Positions 46,110 to 57,600 of a stretch of 64,000 bases of DNA are shown here, in pieces. Origin of the DNA: Erythroxylum novogranatense (lineage: Eukaryota; Streptophyta; Magnoliopsida; Malpighiales; Erythroxylaceae); the NCBI GenBank assembly GCA_029891385.1, contig CM057228.1:85672964-85736963 (forward strand), in the 5' to 3' direction. Under the pieces are notes generated by a model that had not been told where the DNA came from, searched no databases, and saw only the letters and a program-made list of their open reading frames with translations. The translations under genes were made by a program, and so were the position numbers. Position 1 is the stretch's first letter; each line of letters starts with the position of its first letter.

Positions 46110-49070
46110 TGTAACACCCCACACCCGCAGGATCCGAACCCGACATCCACAGTGATATCCGGGTCCGTGCCCCGCGAGAATGGCGTGTTAACCACTCGAT
46201 CAGAAATCAGTACATTACTTTTAAATAACAAATGCGCGGAAGTCTATCCAATTGGGTACAAACATTTTCAATAGCCACTGAGATCAATCTTACGAATACA
46301 AATAACCATTTTAGTACAAAAGTCAAGACATGCAATGCGACCTTGAATCGATCCCGACTTCGACCTTCACTTGAATCCTGCGAACATACTCCCATTTTGC
46401 TAACGGGTACTCTTCGATTCTGAAAAATAAATTGCAATGTTAGGTGAGTTTGCGAACTCGGTGAGAAACCATCGTCGATGGTTCACTCAAATCATGCATT
46501 CGCCAATTAAATAAAGACGACACAAGAATATTAATTAACAAATATTATATAACGATTTACGATGGTCTATAACCATTTACGATAGTATCTGATGTCGATA
46601 ATAATAATACGATGGCGTAGAACAACTTACGTAATAAAGGTACGTATTCTATATCAAGATCAAGATCGGTAACAATATTACAAGAATATAATGCAATTCA
46701 CAGTATCACATCACAATTTGATAAATCATGGCATCACTCGACCAAGAATCATCACACAATTTGTGATTCAATCAATCATGTATATGATGCATATGAGACT
46801 CTTTCGGTTATTGATGTTGTGCCCAAGTGCTCGATCGATGTTCGATGGGGGACGCGTCAGAATTTCTCCCTCGGGCTAAGCCGGACGAGACAAATGTTCG
46901 AGCTCTAGGCTCTTTTCAAATGAGATTAGCAACTTGGGTCACGATCCTTTATCGATTATGCATTTATGCATGCAATGCGATGTTCAATAAATTCAAGATT
47001 CAAGAGCTCAAGATATGGCTATAAAAGCCCGGTAGTGTATTTCTCAAGAATATACGAAATTCAGATTTAGTGATTCAAGATAATTTACAAGCAGTATAGC
47101 TATAAAGCCCGAAGGTAACAAGACTCAAATGATTGAGAATTCAATCCAATACAAGAAACACATACAATGCGATCGTACTTCTTTCCAAAGAGTCATGCGA
47201 TCATACAAAGGCAATTCACATTGTTCAGTTCTAAACAGTAAGGCATGCAACTCCGTCATATACATTTCAATAATAATACCAAGGCAATCCAATCACATAT
47301 AATTCAGTAATCATGTACTTCACGTTATCAAGTAATTTACAGTGAACATTTAGACACTCACGAATTTGAGAAACCAACTAGGTTACTCACCTGTAACTTC
47401 CGAGCTACTACCTGTAAGTCCCAGCAATGCCCATGGAACGACGATCTAACGGTGCCTTTATAACAGTATAGTACCGTCCATTACAAAATCGCTCAATTAA
47501 ACAGTACAGTAATGCATATGTCTCTATGAAATTATGTCCAATGCATGATCACGATTTCCGGTGCTAAAACCCCATTTCTATATCCTATGATCGATCTCAA
47601 CTCTTCACTCAATTGGATCAACACTGATTTAGTTCAATCCTCAGTTCAGTTAAATTTTCTCAATTCATACTTCCTATAACAATTTCCTATCCATTGGTCA
47701 AATTATACAGTGAAAACTCAATTAGAACTCCAATTGTCTCAATTCAATATTTTGGTCACACTATTAACCATAATTGACCTTAATCTCTACGAATCAGTAC
47801 CATCATAATTAAATTCTAATTCTCATAATTATTCTCAATCGTAGACCTCTTTCCCTAGTTCACAACGAACTGAATCACTTCAATTGGAGGTCTATACCAA
47901 AAGTTATGCCCAATAAACCAAATTAAATCCAATGGAACAGTCCCCTTCGCCGCGGCCTTGAGGCCCTTGCCGCGGCATAAAATGGTCCGCTCGCCGCGGC
48001 GAACAACGCGCCCTTGGCGCGCCGCGAGACGAGGAAACACACCGCGGCATCATTCATATATAACGCTCGCCGCGGCGCCCTACACTAGCTCGCCGCGGCG
48101 TACGAATATATATTAAATCGCCGTTAGGCTCACAGACTGAGCAGCGGCGCATGCATTTAACTCCGTCGTCTTCTCCGATCGATCCTCCCTCTTAAAACCT
48201 CCATTAACACCCTCAACTACCTCAAATCTACCCTAATAAATGCCATAAATGCAGTAGAATCCATTAAAAACAACATTAATACCATTTAAAACTTACCAAT
48301 TACAGATCGATCCACAAATCACCGAAACCTAACTTTCTCCAAAATCACGATTACTCCACTCTCAAGCCTCTAAACCCTTTATCAAACACCAACAACATGT
48401 TAGTCTTACTCAATAAGAGGGAAACCATAAAGAAAGATCAAAAAATCCTCACCGATGGGAGGAAATCAAAGGACGCCGTCGAGAGGGAGAAGAGAACTCG
48501 TAAAATGCCTTTAACCTTTCCCCCAAATTACTAACCCTTGTATTTATAGACTTAAGTCTCCGAATCAGTCCAAATTTCAGTCTCAAATTTTCAATGGCTC
48601 AACACATTTATTTCTTATCAGTATAACTCTAAATTTTTCCATTATCATCGGACTATTCTTTCAGTACTATACAGTCAATCGGTCAGTCAGTCCAAAATTT
48701 CCGGTCCGGGCATTTTCTCCCAAATTTCTCGGAAATTTCCTATAAGCCACTATAAAATACCAGTCACTCATAAACTATTCTAAATCAGTCACTTGAACCC
48801 AATAACTCCGAATTCCTCAATTAAACACGATTCAGTCAGTCCAATCAGTCCTCAGTTCACTATCCAGTCAATTCAGTCAGTCTCAATTTACAATTATATA
48901 CCGGAAATCATGAATGCATGTACCAATGAATAAATAAATATGCATATGCAGTAGACCTGTTCCTCTATAATTAGAGGCCAGTAACATATTCAATCAGTGA
49001 ATGCAGTGCAGTCTATCAGTCTAACCCATAATTACCAAAATGCCCTTGCTCGCCGTAACGGGATGTTACA
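46110..49070 (-). mobile_element. Gypsy solo LTR (2.96 kb) in the Athila leader
   Basis: Plus-strand ends TGTAACACCCC and GGGATGTTACA, exact TSD TCTAT (46105-46109 and 49071-49075). Minus orientation by its start TGTAACATCCCGTTACGG, similar to the outer element's LTR, and by the hairpin order. Has the CGCCGCGGCG array at 47948-48100 and paired hairpins at 46446-46459 and 46467-46483. No internal domains. It splits the roughly 300 bp leader between Athila primer site and gag. Confidence 0.93.
47948..48100. repeat. CGCCGCGGCG palindrome array in solo LTR
   Basis: Units start at 47948, 47968 (TGCCGCGGCA, perfect palindrome), 47992 (perfect), 48020, 48040, 48068 (perfect) and 48091 (perfect); spacings 20, 24, 28, 20, 28, 23. 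The spacers are unrelated. Confidence 0.9.
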
Positions 49071-49191
49071 TCTATACTATGAACAAGTGTAAAAATCAAA
49101 CTATGTAAATGCAATCAAAAACAATGATTCCTATTATCAACGACAAGTCATAAATGACAATGGCTATCCGATGGTAAACCAATTACTTGGT

Positions 49192-49210
49192 TCCCCAGCA
49201 ACGGCGCCAA
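49192..49210 (-). other. Athila primer binding site (tRNA-Asp type)
   Basis: The minus strand reads TTGGCGCCGTTGCTGGGGA, one mismatch from the tRNA-Asp complement used by Athila/Tat elements, two bases inside the LTR. Confidence 0.88.
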
Positions 49211-49212
49211 TT

Positions 49213-50737
49213 TGATCGCGGCTCTGTCGATTCGACCTTACGATCGATCCTTGGAAACCGGTCAAATAAAATAAATTCCAAGACTGCAGTATAGGATGTA
49301 ACCTCAGGTCGTCTCACTTAATTGGAACCAATATAAAAATGGTCTAATCTAGCCTAATTGTCAAAAATTGAAATGAAGTTGATAAAATGGGGGTTTGGTC
49401 TTTTGGTCTAAACCGGTAAAGCAATCAAAATTAAACAAAAAGTGTAAAGAATGTTTTTGGTATTTTTCAAATAATGCAATAAACACACAATCAGATGAAA
49501 TCAAATTGATAAAATCCTCTTGAAAATGAGGCTCGGGCTATCACGCTTAAAAATTGATTTTCGAGGATACAATCCACTAAGTTTCGGAAGAACAACCTAA
49601 AGGACTCTTTAGGTCCAAAGATTTAATCAATGAACTCCATTATTTAAATCTTTGTTAAAAACCTTAGTGTGAAAATTAGACAAGCAAATGCAATTGGTCG
49701 ATTGAATAAAACACAACAATCTCAATCAAACACAACTAGGCAGATTAAAACCGTAGATGCAAAATCCAATGACATATATGAAACTTCATATATTAAGCAC
49801 AAAAGTTCTCTGTAAAACTTCGTCCAAATTTCAAAATAGTGTTTAACACATGATTAAACTATAACCATGCTAATCTAGCTACATCGATGCAATCTCTAAC
49901 TCAGACATTACACAGATATAATTAAACTTTCAACACTAAATGATTACTCCCCTTCGAAGCTCTGTAAACTCAAGCCATTGCTACATCTTCAAGAGGACGG
50001 ACGGTTTAGCTACGCATGTCTCTGGTCGATCCCTCGGATGCTGGAGAATGAACGAGACTCATGTTGTAGAAGATGCTGACGGTGATGATGATGACTGTGG
50101 TGATAGTGATGGACGACTATGAGAATGTGAAGGTCTTCTGCTCCAGAGTCTGCGTTCCAAGCCGTCTCTCTCGTTCAGTATCTTTTCGTCTGTATTGTCT
50201 CTCTGTGTGTTTGTCTCTCTCTTCGCATGCCCGTAACCTAAAAATGGAAGCTCTTATATGATGGGTCACGGGCTCGGGGTTATAATGATGAGACAGACTT
50301 TCCCTAAACAAGTCGGGTACCGCATGCGTCATGACGAATAAGATAAATGAATTAAATTAAATCACGGCGTGTGCACTCGTCTCGCTCATCGCGTAAATCT
50401 GCATCGTCATGCGCCGCGACGTGTGGAAGTGTGTTCACGCTGACGTGTGAGACGCCATGCGTCGCGACGCTTGACAGACCTTATTATTGACTTCGGCGTT
50501 GACTCCTTTGTTCCGAAATTAAATAACAACAAAAACAACAATTTGCAGTATCAATTGTCCCAATAAAAATTATGGAAAAATAAGTATCAAATCATGACAA
50601 TTTACTGAAAAATTGGGAGTTGAATGAACTCAGCATGAGGAACCAATTTAAGCACAAAAATCATCAATAAGGAGTCCACACATGCATAAGTAGCTATGAA
50701 AATGCAGTCAATTTATAATATAAACTTGGCTCAATCA
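49213..50737 (-). repeat. Athila 5' LTR
   Basis: 1525 bp, plus-strand ends TGATCGCGG and CTCAATCA, colinear with 36986-38505. Differences concentrate in the CG-rich array at 50325-50480, where several motifs are replaced by unlike sequence. Confidence 0.9.
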
Positions 50738-51043
50738 CTCCTCAATTAACTCCAAATGATACCAAATTTTATGGATTGAAAGATATATGTCTTATAAATC
50801 CAATGGTTCAAACCTCACCTCAATTGGAGGTCGAATGAGTGTTTTATGCCCAAAAGAATAGACTATGCTCACTCCCAAAATCAAATTGAACATCTTTTGG
50901 CGCAAATGCCATAACTTTCACAATGGATGTCGGAATGAATTTGTTCTTAGACGGTTAGAAAATAGACATCTAGGGCTACAACTTTCATGAAGACCAAAAT
51001 TCAAAATTCTGTCATTATCGGGTTACATGGACCGTGAGAAAAT

Positions 51044-51290
51044 CACACAGTCTGTGTGAAAATTCACACAGGCTGTGTAATTTTTTGCTACTGCGTCTCC
51101 CTGCACCATGGATTTACACAGTCTGTATGAAAATTCACACAGGCTGTGTAACCCACTGCCACTGCCGTCTCCTGCACTAGAAATTTACACATCGTGTGAA
51201 AATTCACACAGTGTGTAACCCATCGCCAATCTAGCCTCCCATACGAGAAAATTACACGATACCGTGTGAAAATTCACACAGTGTGTAACT
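51044..51290. repeat. CACACAG/CTGTGTG palindrome array
   Basis: Four paired units. The first two are CACACAG-T-CTGTGTG (51044-51058) and CACACAG-G-CTGTGT (51065-51078), 21 bp apart and joined by TGTGTGAA-AA-TTCACACA, which is itself a palindrome. Pairs recur near 51116/51136, 51186/51205 and 51250/51272, with decay in the later ones. Part of the split solo LTR. Confidence 0.88.
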
Positions 51291-52809
51291 TCTCGCCAAC
51301 AACCACATTTCACTCTCTAAACCCTCTTCAATCTAATTACCTACATAAAACTTAAATCCTCCATATCCCACAACACATAACAACCTAATTATCCCAATGG
51401 ATTTTCAATGGCAACAACACACTCCTAGCATTCTAATCAAACCCAAACCATAATGATCTTGTACTGATCACTCATGCAAAACTTATTAACCATAACCCAA
51501 TCACATTCTTACTTCTACATAACACTCATCAATCACAACTCTATATCGTTTCACTTGAACTAAACATGCATTTCTACCACATGGATTCCAAAGCCATTTC
51601 ATGCAACTTTGGATACTATGCTTAAACATGATAATAAATGGTTTTGAGAGACCATAATAAATCGTAATTCATGCATCTCATTCACATTCAAAACAAGTAG
51701 CTTACAATGCTTTAGTGGCCATTTCAAGCCCTTTTACAACTTGGTTCAAAATACACTTCCAAAATGCTACTGTTTTCTTAAAATGCATCTAAAGCATCGT
51801 TTACAACAATTGACTTGAAATACATCAAAAACATAATCTTGGAGTATGCCTTTTATGCTCATTCCTCGAGATCACGCTCTTCACCTGGAGATGGGACGGG
51901 AAGGTGGGGTGAGCTTTCGCTCGAGGGTAACACGTTTATATTTATACTACTAAGTTGAATATATTCATTATTCATACTGTTGGCAATATTCTCATCAACA
52001 AATCATACAACTTGCATTTCGTGAATTCATCAAGCTAAAAGCATAATTTCATGATTCATACATTCATCATTCTTACAAACATATGCTAACACGTAAACAC
52101 ATAGTGATGGTTGAAAAGTGCACGGTTCTTGATGAACTACACAAGTGTAGTCATATCTTTGAGAGTCAAAAGGAACATCCTATGCCACAATCAGGCAGCA
52201 GGCGAAGGCTATCTTGGTCAACGTCTGCACGTGACTTTGCTTTGGTGGACTTAACTAACCCACATAACACTGAATTTCATGCATAAAAACTGGACTTTTC
52301 TTGTCCACTAGCTGATTTTCTGAAAATGGATTTTCATGCAATCCAATTAGCTAATTCTCTGGAAAATGCTTTTCATGCTTAGCTCAAATGTCATAAACTC
52401 ACTAATATTCATGCTCATTCAATTCATGACTTTATCAAGCAATGTCATATCTTGTCAAGTTCTCATATAATGGCATTCATACATCTATTATACTCAATCA
52501 AATCATCACAAAGTAATTTGAAAGAACATAATTTCTTTAATTAAGGTAGTATTTATCACTTACTAGCATAAAGATAAAATGAAACCCACCTTATACTTGC
52601 TAAATCCTTGCTAAATGAAGCTCCTCCTCTTGCTCCTCTCCTCTCTCTTGCTCTATTTCAAGAGAAATAAAACCCACTTCAACAATAGCTTCAATTGAAA
52701 ATCCACATAACTACTTTCATGCAATTGACTTAAGAATCACTAAACCCATTCCATTCTTAGTCTTCCTAACTCAAAACCCAAGTAAAAACTAAACTTTAAA
52801 CTCATGGCT

Positions 52810-54752
52810 TGTAAGTGATAAGTCGACTTGTACCATGTGTAAGTCGACTTACACATGTTCGGTACCGATAAGTCGACTTGTTCATTGGATAAGTCGACTT
52901 GTTCAAGGTCGAGATTGTTTATTTGTGCCCTAAAGGCAATCCCTTTAGCGTTTTATTCAAAGTCGCAGTGAGACTTTATGAATAAATAAAGAAAAGACAT
53001 TATTCATTAATTTGATATTCATAAACATTGTTTATGAATTGATTGGATCTTTAATCGAATTAATGAAGTCCATGATATATGACATAGCATGAAGGAAATT
53101 ATGATGTGTTCATACTCACGAGATTCCTATCATGTGCAATTATGTCGATGTCGTAATTCTCCTAGTCATAGGATTAATGAGGCTGGACATCATTAGTCCG
53201 GATAGACTAGCACATGTCATATTCCTTGATTGGATCAGCGGTGGATCTCGAAGCTGTAAATATGAGATATTTAGAATTGACATGTGGATGCTTACTAGCG
53301 GTAGTAAGTTCATTGGATGACTGTCATGAGATCATCACATGGATATCTTATCTAAGTGTCGTTGATAATCTCATCATAGCAATGGTGCAAGTATCCTTAG
53401 ACTTGAGGTACTCAAGGATATCTTGAATCTTGATCACGTGCTTTGACTCCATTCCTTGTTGCCTTCCGGAGGTAACTCATAGGGTGGTGCTTGGATACGA
53501 CTTGAGGTATTGAAGATAATTGAGTAGTCAATAAAGGATTCACCACTTACGGATTAGCGTAAGAGATACCACGTAGCCTCTTGTCGGGATCATTACTAAG
53601 GTGGCGGCATGTATGTCATGAAGAGTGTCTTCATTGACATATAGAGTAATGAGTCCCGTGGCGAGAACCGATATCACTTGGGCTAGACTCGGTCTAGTGA
53701 GAGTTGACACTTTGACCATACTCATAATCAAGTGGGGTATAGGATGGTGAAAGGACGAATTGCGCGTAATTGTCTACATGGAAGGGTTCGTGATCGGTTC
53801 GTGATGAATACATCAAACCGATTACTTTCGGTCAATTGGGGTCATGATGTGTTGCTAGATACCGCTCATGACTTGCTCGGATTAATTGTTAATCTAAGTG
53901 GCCAACATAACCGGAGCCTAAAGGGTCACACGCATAAGAGTGTTTGGAGAATCAGTAAAATAGTATTGATGAGTTCCAATTATGGAGAGCATTAGGATTA
54001 AATGGATCCCAATGGATTGGGATATGTCCCGATGAGATCGCGACATCAATATTGCTAAGAAAGGTTTAGGAAGCTGTTTGAAGCCGGGGCCCTAGATGGC
54101 CGTGGGACCAATTCCCAGTTGGACTGGACCTTAGCATTTATATTCTAATTAATTAATTAAGTAAATTAATTAATTAATTATTATATATATATGTGTAATA
54201 CGTGGAAAGGGAGGAGGAGAAGCATGGAAGCTTCTTTTGGAAGCTTAGTCATCATCTTCATTTAATTACTAAAAGACAAAATGATATAAAGGAAGATGAA
54301 AAGAAGATGATGTTCGTATGGCTTGAAAAAAAGAAGAAAAGAGAGAGTCTTTTCTTTGTAAAAAGAAGTGTTCTTCGTTGGTTATGAAAGAGGGAGAAGG
54401 GTTTTTGTGAAAAACCTAAGTCTTTCATCTCTCATCTCCATCAACATTCAAGTCTTCATCTTCTCCTCCAAGCTTCTTCTTCATCTCTTCAACGTTTTTT
54501 GAGGCTCTCCAGGACAGAGGTAGGCTCTAGCACTCTTTAATCTGTTCTAGCTATTCCCGGGTCAAAGGGGTTTGACTCGGTTAGGTTTTCTGATCTCTGC
54601 GTGGATCACCTTTAGAGATAGTCTCTTTTGGCTATTTAGGTTGATGTCTTCATACCGATACCTGGATCCTGGGATTCGGGAAAGTCCTGGGAACAAAAAT
54701 TTTTGTTTTCCGCTGCCGGTACATGTGATGTACCTCCCGGGATTTTCCTACA
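52810..54752 (+). repeat. copia A 5' LTR (right copy)
   Basis: 1943 bp, TGTAAGTGATAAG to TTTTCCTACA. The first 91 bases hold four AAGTCGACTT units (52820, 52841, 52870, 52891) and a 24-bp perfect palindrome at 52834-52857, then TCGGTACCGA at 52859-52868. AATT/TA-rich tract at 54145-54195. Short open frames in it are not genes. Confidence 0.95.
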
Positions 54753-54753
54753 G

Positions 54754-54765
54754 TGGTATCAGAGC
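54754..54765 (+). other. copia A primer binding site (right copy)
   Basis: TGGTATCAGAGC, one base after the LTR; perfect match to the initiator tRNA-Met type site. Confidence 0.93.
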
Positions 54766-56899
54766 GTCTGGTATCCCGTATGAAGCTATAACCTAAGCGA
54801 GATCAGAAATGCTAATGGAATTTTCTGTTGATGCATGCTATCTGTTCAATTTTCGAATTTATATTGTGATATGCTTTTCGAAATTTTTCTGCCCAGAATT
54901 GTTCATAACATGTTAGAGAATATTTCTATGAAATTTGAGAATTTATCGATTTGATTTGATATAGTTTTGCTAATTAATCCCCTAAGGTTACAGATGCTGT
55001 TTTCTGAAACGATTCTGAAACAGGCATGAGTATAAAATCGAGAATAAATTCTAGAAAAATGATTTTTCGGATTTTCCTTCACCTACATGTCTCTAAGATG
55101 TTGGTGAATGTCTGTGAGCATGGAAATTGGATTTCAAGGTGATTGGATATTTATTCACGAATTTATTCTATGCTGTTGGGAATTGCTGTGCTGATGAACA
55201 CAGATTTTGAATCGGTTTTGTTATTTAGGTTGACTGAGTTTTTGATGGTCTAAAATCCTGAACAAATTCATGTAGCATTTTCTAAACATGTACTAACCTA
55301 TGCAATTTTCTCAGAATTTATTGAAATTGTTTCATTGATCATTTCGAGCAATGTACAGAACTGGACAGTTTTGTGAAAATTGTTGGGACTGTTTTGCTTG
55401 GCTTGATTGAGTGTGCTTTTTCAGTTCCAATGCCTTGAACCATTTTTAATGTGATTAAAAATGTGTTATCTTGATGTAATATGATTGCCAAACTGAATTG
55501 CTTGAAGTTTCTTTTCCAAGAATTTTTGAATGCCGAATTGATCACATTAGCGTCTCGGTAGTATCTTGCATTATCTTGTTTGTTTTGACCGTCATATTTT
55601 TTATGGCATGTGCTGAAGTAAATTTGATAATGTATGTGCTAGCTAGATATTCTTAGGTTGATAATTAGGGTGTTCCTAAATTATTTGGAAATTAATGAGT
55701 TTTGACTCATTTCAAGTTTTTCATATAGTTTGACTATTTAAGGCATTCATGAATCAATGAAGTGTTCATTGAGGCATCAATTCACAGATATTACCTTAGG
55801 TATGTAGGTGTTGTGAATTGGAATTGCATTAATTGAGGAATTAGCCGATTAGAGATTTTAGCAAAATTTTCTGAATAAGTTAAACTTGTATATGGTATAA
55901 ATTCCACTTGTTCAAGATTTTGGATAAGTCGACTTGTGGATGTAATAAATCGACTTGTTCAAGATCTCAAAGATAAGTCCACTTGTAGTACCTTGTAAGT
56001 CGACTTGTTCATGGGCAGATGACATAAGTCCACTTGTGTCATAAAAGTCGACTTGTGTGTGGTAGAAGCATAAGTCGACTTGCATTTGATGAAAGTCGAC
56101 TTGTGGCACGATAGTGGGATGATGGATGATTTTAGGTATAGACTCAATGTGATTGATGAAATGCCCTAAATCATATCATATAGTCATGGTGACTATAATC
56201 CTATGGCTTGGAGAAGAAGTAGATGAGACCCAAATCCCTCCTCGGTATATGAAAACTAACGCTTCCATTAATATGGTAAGAACCAGAGTTCTTATAGGGT
56301 TGGGTTGTTGGGTAAACCCAAGCTCACTCTATACGGGATATGTTCGAACCATGAAAATAAGATTTTCGGATTAATGGGTTGGTTTTCACGGAAGCGTTGG
56401 TTTGTTGAGTAAACTCAAGGTCAACGTGGGACAGAGGCAAAATTGGGTAGCATACATCGATGTATGGTCATCAAAGAGTTGATACCAATGTAAGTGCATA
56501 CATCAACAAGTTGATAAAGCGATCGATAGTTGTGTCTAAGATGTAATTGGTATATCCGATACCTCCGAGACATAAGGTGGCTTGTTGAGCAAACTCAAGG
56601 TCATTCTTAATGTCGGTTATCGATGATACAATTGGTATGACCGATACCTACCGATTGACCTAAGTTGTGGCTTGTTGGGTAAACCCAAGGTCACTCTTAG
56701 CAATGTCGGATATCGACCCACTAGGACATTATGTCACTTTGTTTCTCTGGATTAGTAAAGAGGGTTATGGATTCTAGGAAACTAGTGGAGCCATATGCAT
56801 GTCATGCAAGTCCTTATGATCACGCAGCATTTCTATTCTATCATTCCTTCTCTCTATCGCTAGGTTGATTGAAGAAGTCTTTCATGTGAATTTTCGCTC
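54766..56899 (+). other. copia A leader (right copy) with palindrome array
   Basis: Noncoding leader, inverted homologue of 751-2872. AAGTCGACTT array at 55876-56103: intact units at 55926, 55997, 56045, 56072 and 56093, five decayed (for example AAGTCCACTT twice and AAATCGACTT). Hairpin-like phrases ttgttgggtaaacccaa recur near 56305, 56404, 56584 and 56671. Confidence 0.75.
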
Positions 56900-57600
56900 T
56901 CTATTCGGACCAAATTTTCTTGATTGGTGAGGAATCGAGAATTGTTCTTAGATCCGAGGAACTGGATATACTAGATGTTCCACTTCCGGTTACTTTTCTT
57001 TGTCGATCTTCTTGATGGGGATCGAGAAAGCATATTGTAAGCATCTAAAGGCGGTGATATGGATACTTGCTTTATGCTTGCCTCGATGTCACTAGAGCTG
57101 CAGGAGCAGCACGAGTCCATGGATGCTCACTCTATAGTATTTCATCTTAGGGAGCTGTTTGATGAGTAAGCTCGGTCTGAAAGGTTCGAGACCTCAAGGC
57201 TTCTCTTCATCACAAAGATCGCTCCAGGGATATCTGCTGTGCAGTATGCCCTGAAGATGAATGGCTATATTGAGAGATTGGCCGTCTTAGGATTTGTAAA
57301 GGATTATGAGTTAAGTAGAGACTTAATTCTAGTTGGATTGTCTGATGGTTATTCACAGTTTGTGATAAACTATCGGATAAACCAAATATCCACAACAATT
57401 CCTGAGCTGATCAATCTGCTCAAGACAGCTGAGCAGGCTATCAAGAAGGATAGCAAGCAAGTGCTAATGGTTCTAGTTCAAAGAAGAAAAAGGCCAAGAA
57501 ACCAAAGGGAAGTGCCATCAAGGAAAAACCAAAGATACTGCCCCAAAAGGATTTTGCTTTCATTGTGGCAAGTCTGGCCACTAGAGGCGAAACTGTAAAA
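56900..57600 (+). pseudogene. copia A gag (right copy)
   Basis: Reads MDAHSIVFHLRELFDE then a TAA, ARSERFETS, LKMNGYIERLAVLGFVKDYE, DGYSQFVINYRINQISTTIP, LLKTAEQAIKKDSKQVL. The zinc knuckle CFHCGKSGH-RRNC (57552-57590) is in another frame and has a TAG where Trp is usual. The best open stretch is 57239-57598. Confidence 0.85.

Larger units (their letters stand above)
36986..50737 (-). mobile_element. Athila-type Ty3/gypsy element with nested solo LTR
   Basis: LTRs of 1520 and 1525 bp in direct orientation, primer site of tRNA-Asp type, gag-pol on the minus strand in the order gag, protease, RT, RNase H, integrase, and a long 3' noncoding region. Flanking 5-mers are CTCTT (36981-36985) and CTCCT (50738-50742), a TSD with one C/T difference. 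Total 13.75 kb, about 10.8 kb without the nested solo LTR 46110-49070. The lineage is supported by the primer site, gag core, LLDLGA protease and FMDD reverse transcriptase. Inserted in the solo LTR 36686-63039. Confidence 0.9.

Noticed and set aside
52083..52286. Open frame MLTRKHIVMVEKCTVLDEL in the split solo LTR
   Set aside because: No domain and located inside LTR sequence; likely chance.
54202..54387. Repeated open frame starting MEREEEKHGSFFWKLSHH in both copia A right LTRs
   Set aside because: It lies within LTR sequence, is low-complexity, changes frame between the two LTRs and has no domain; a repeat shadow.
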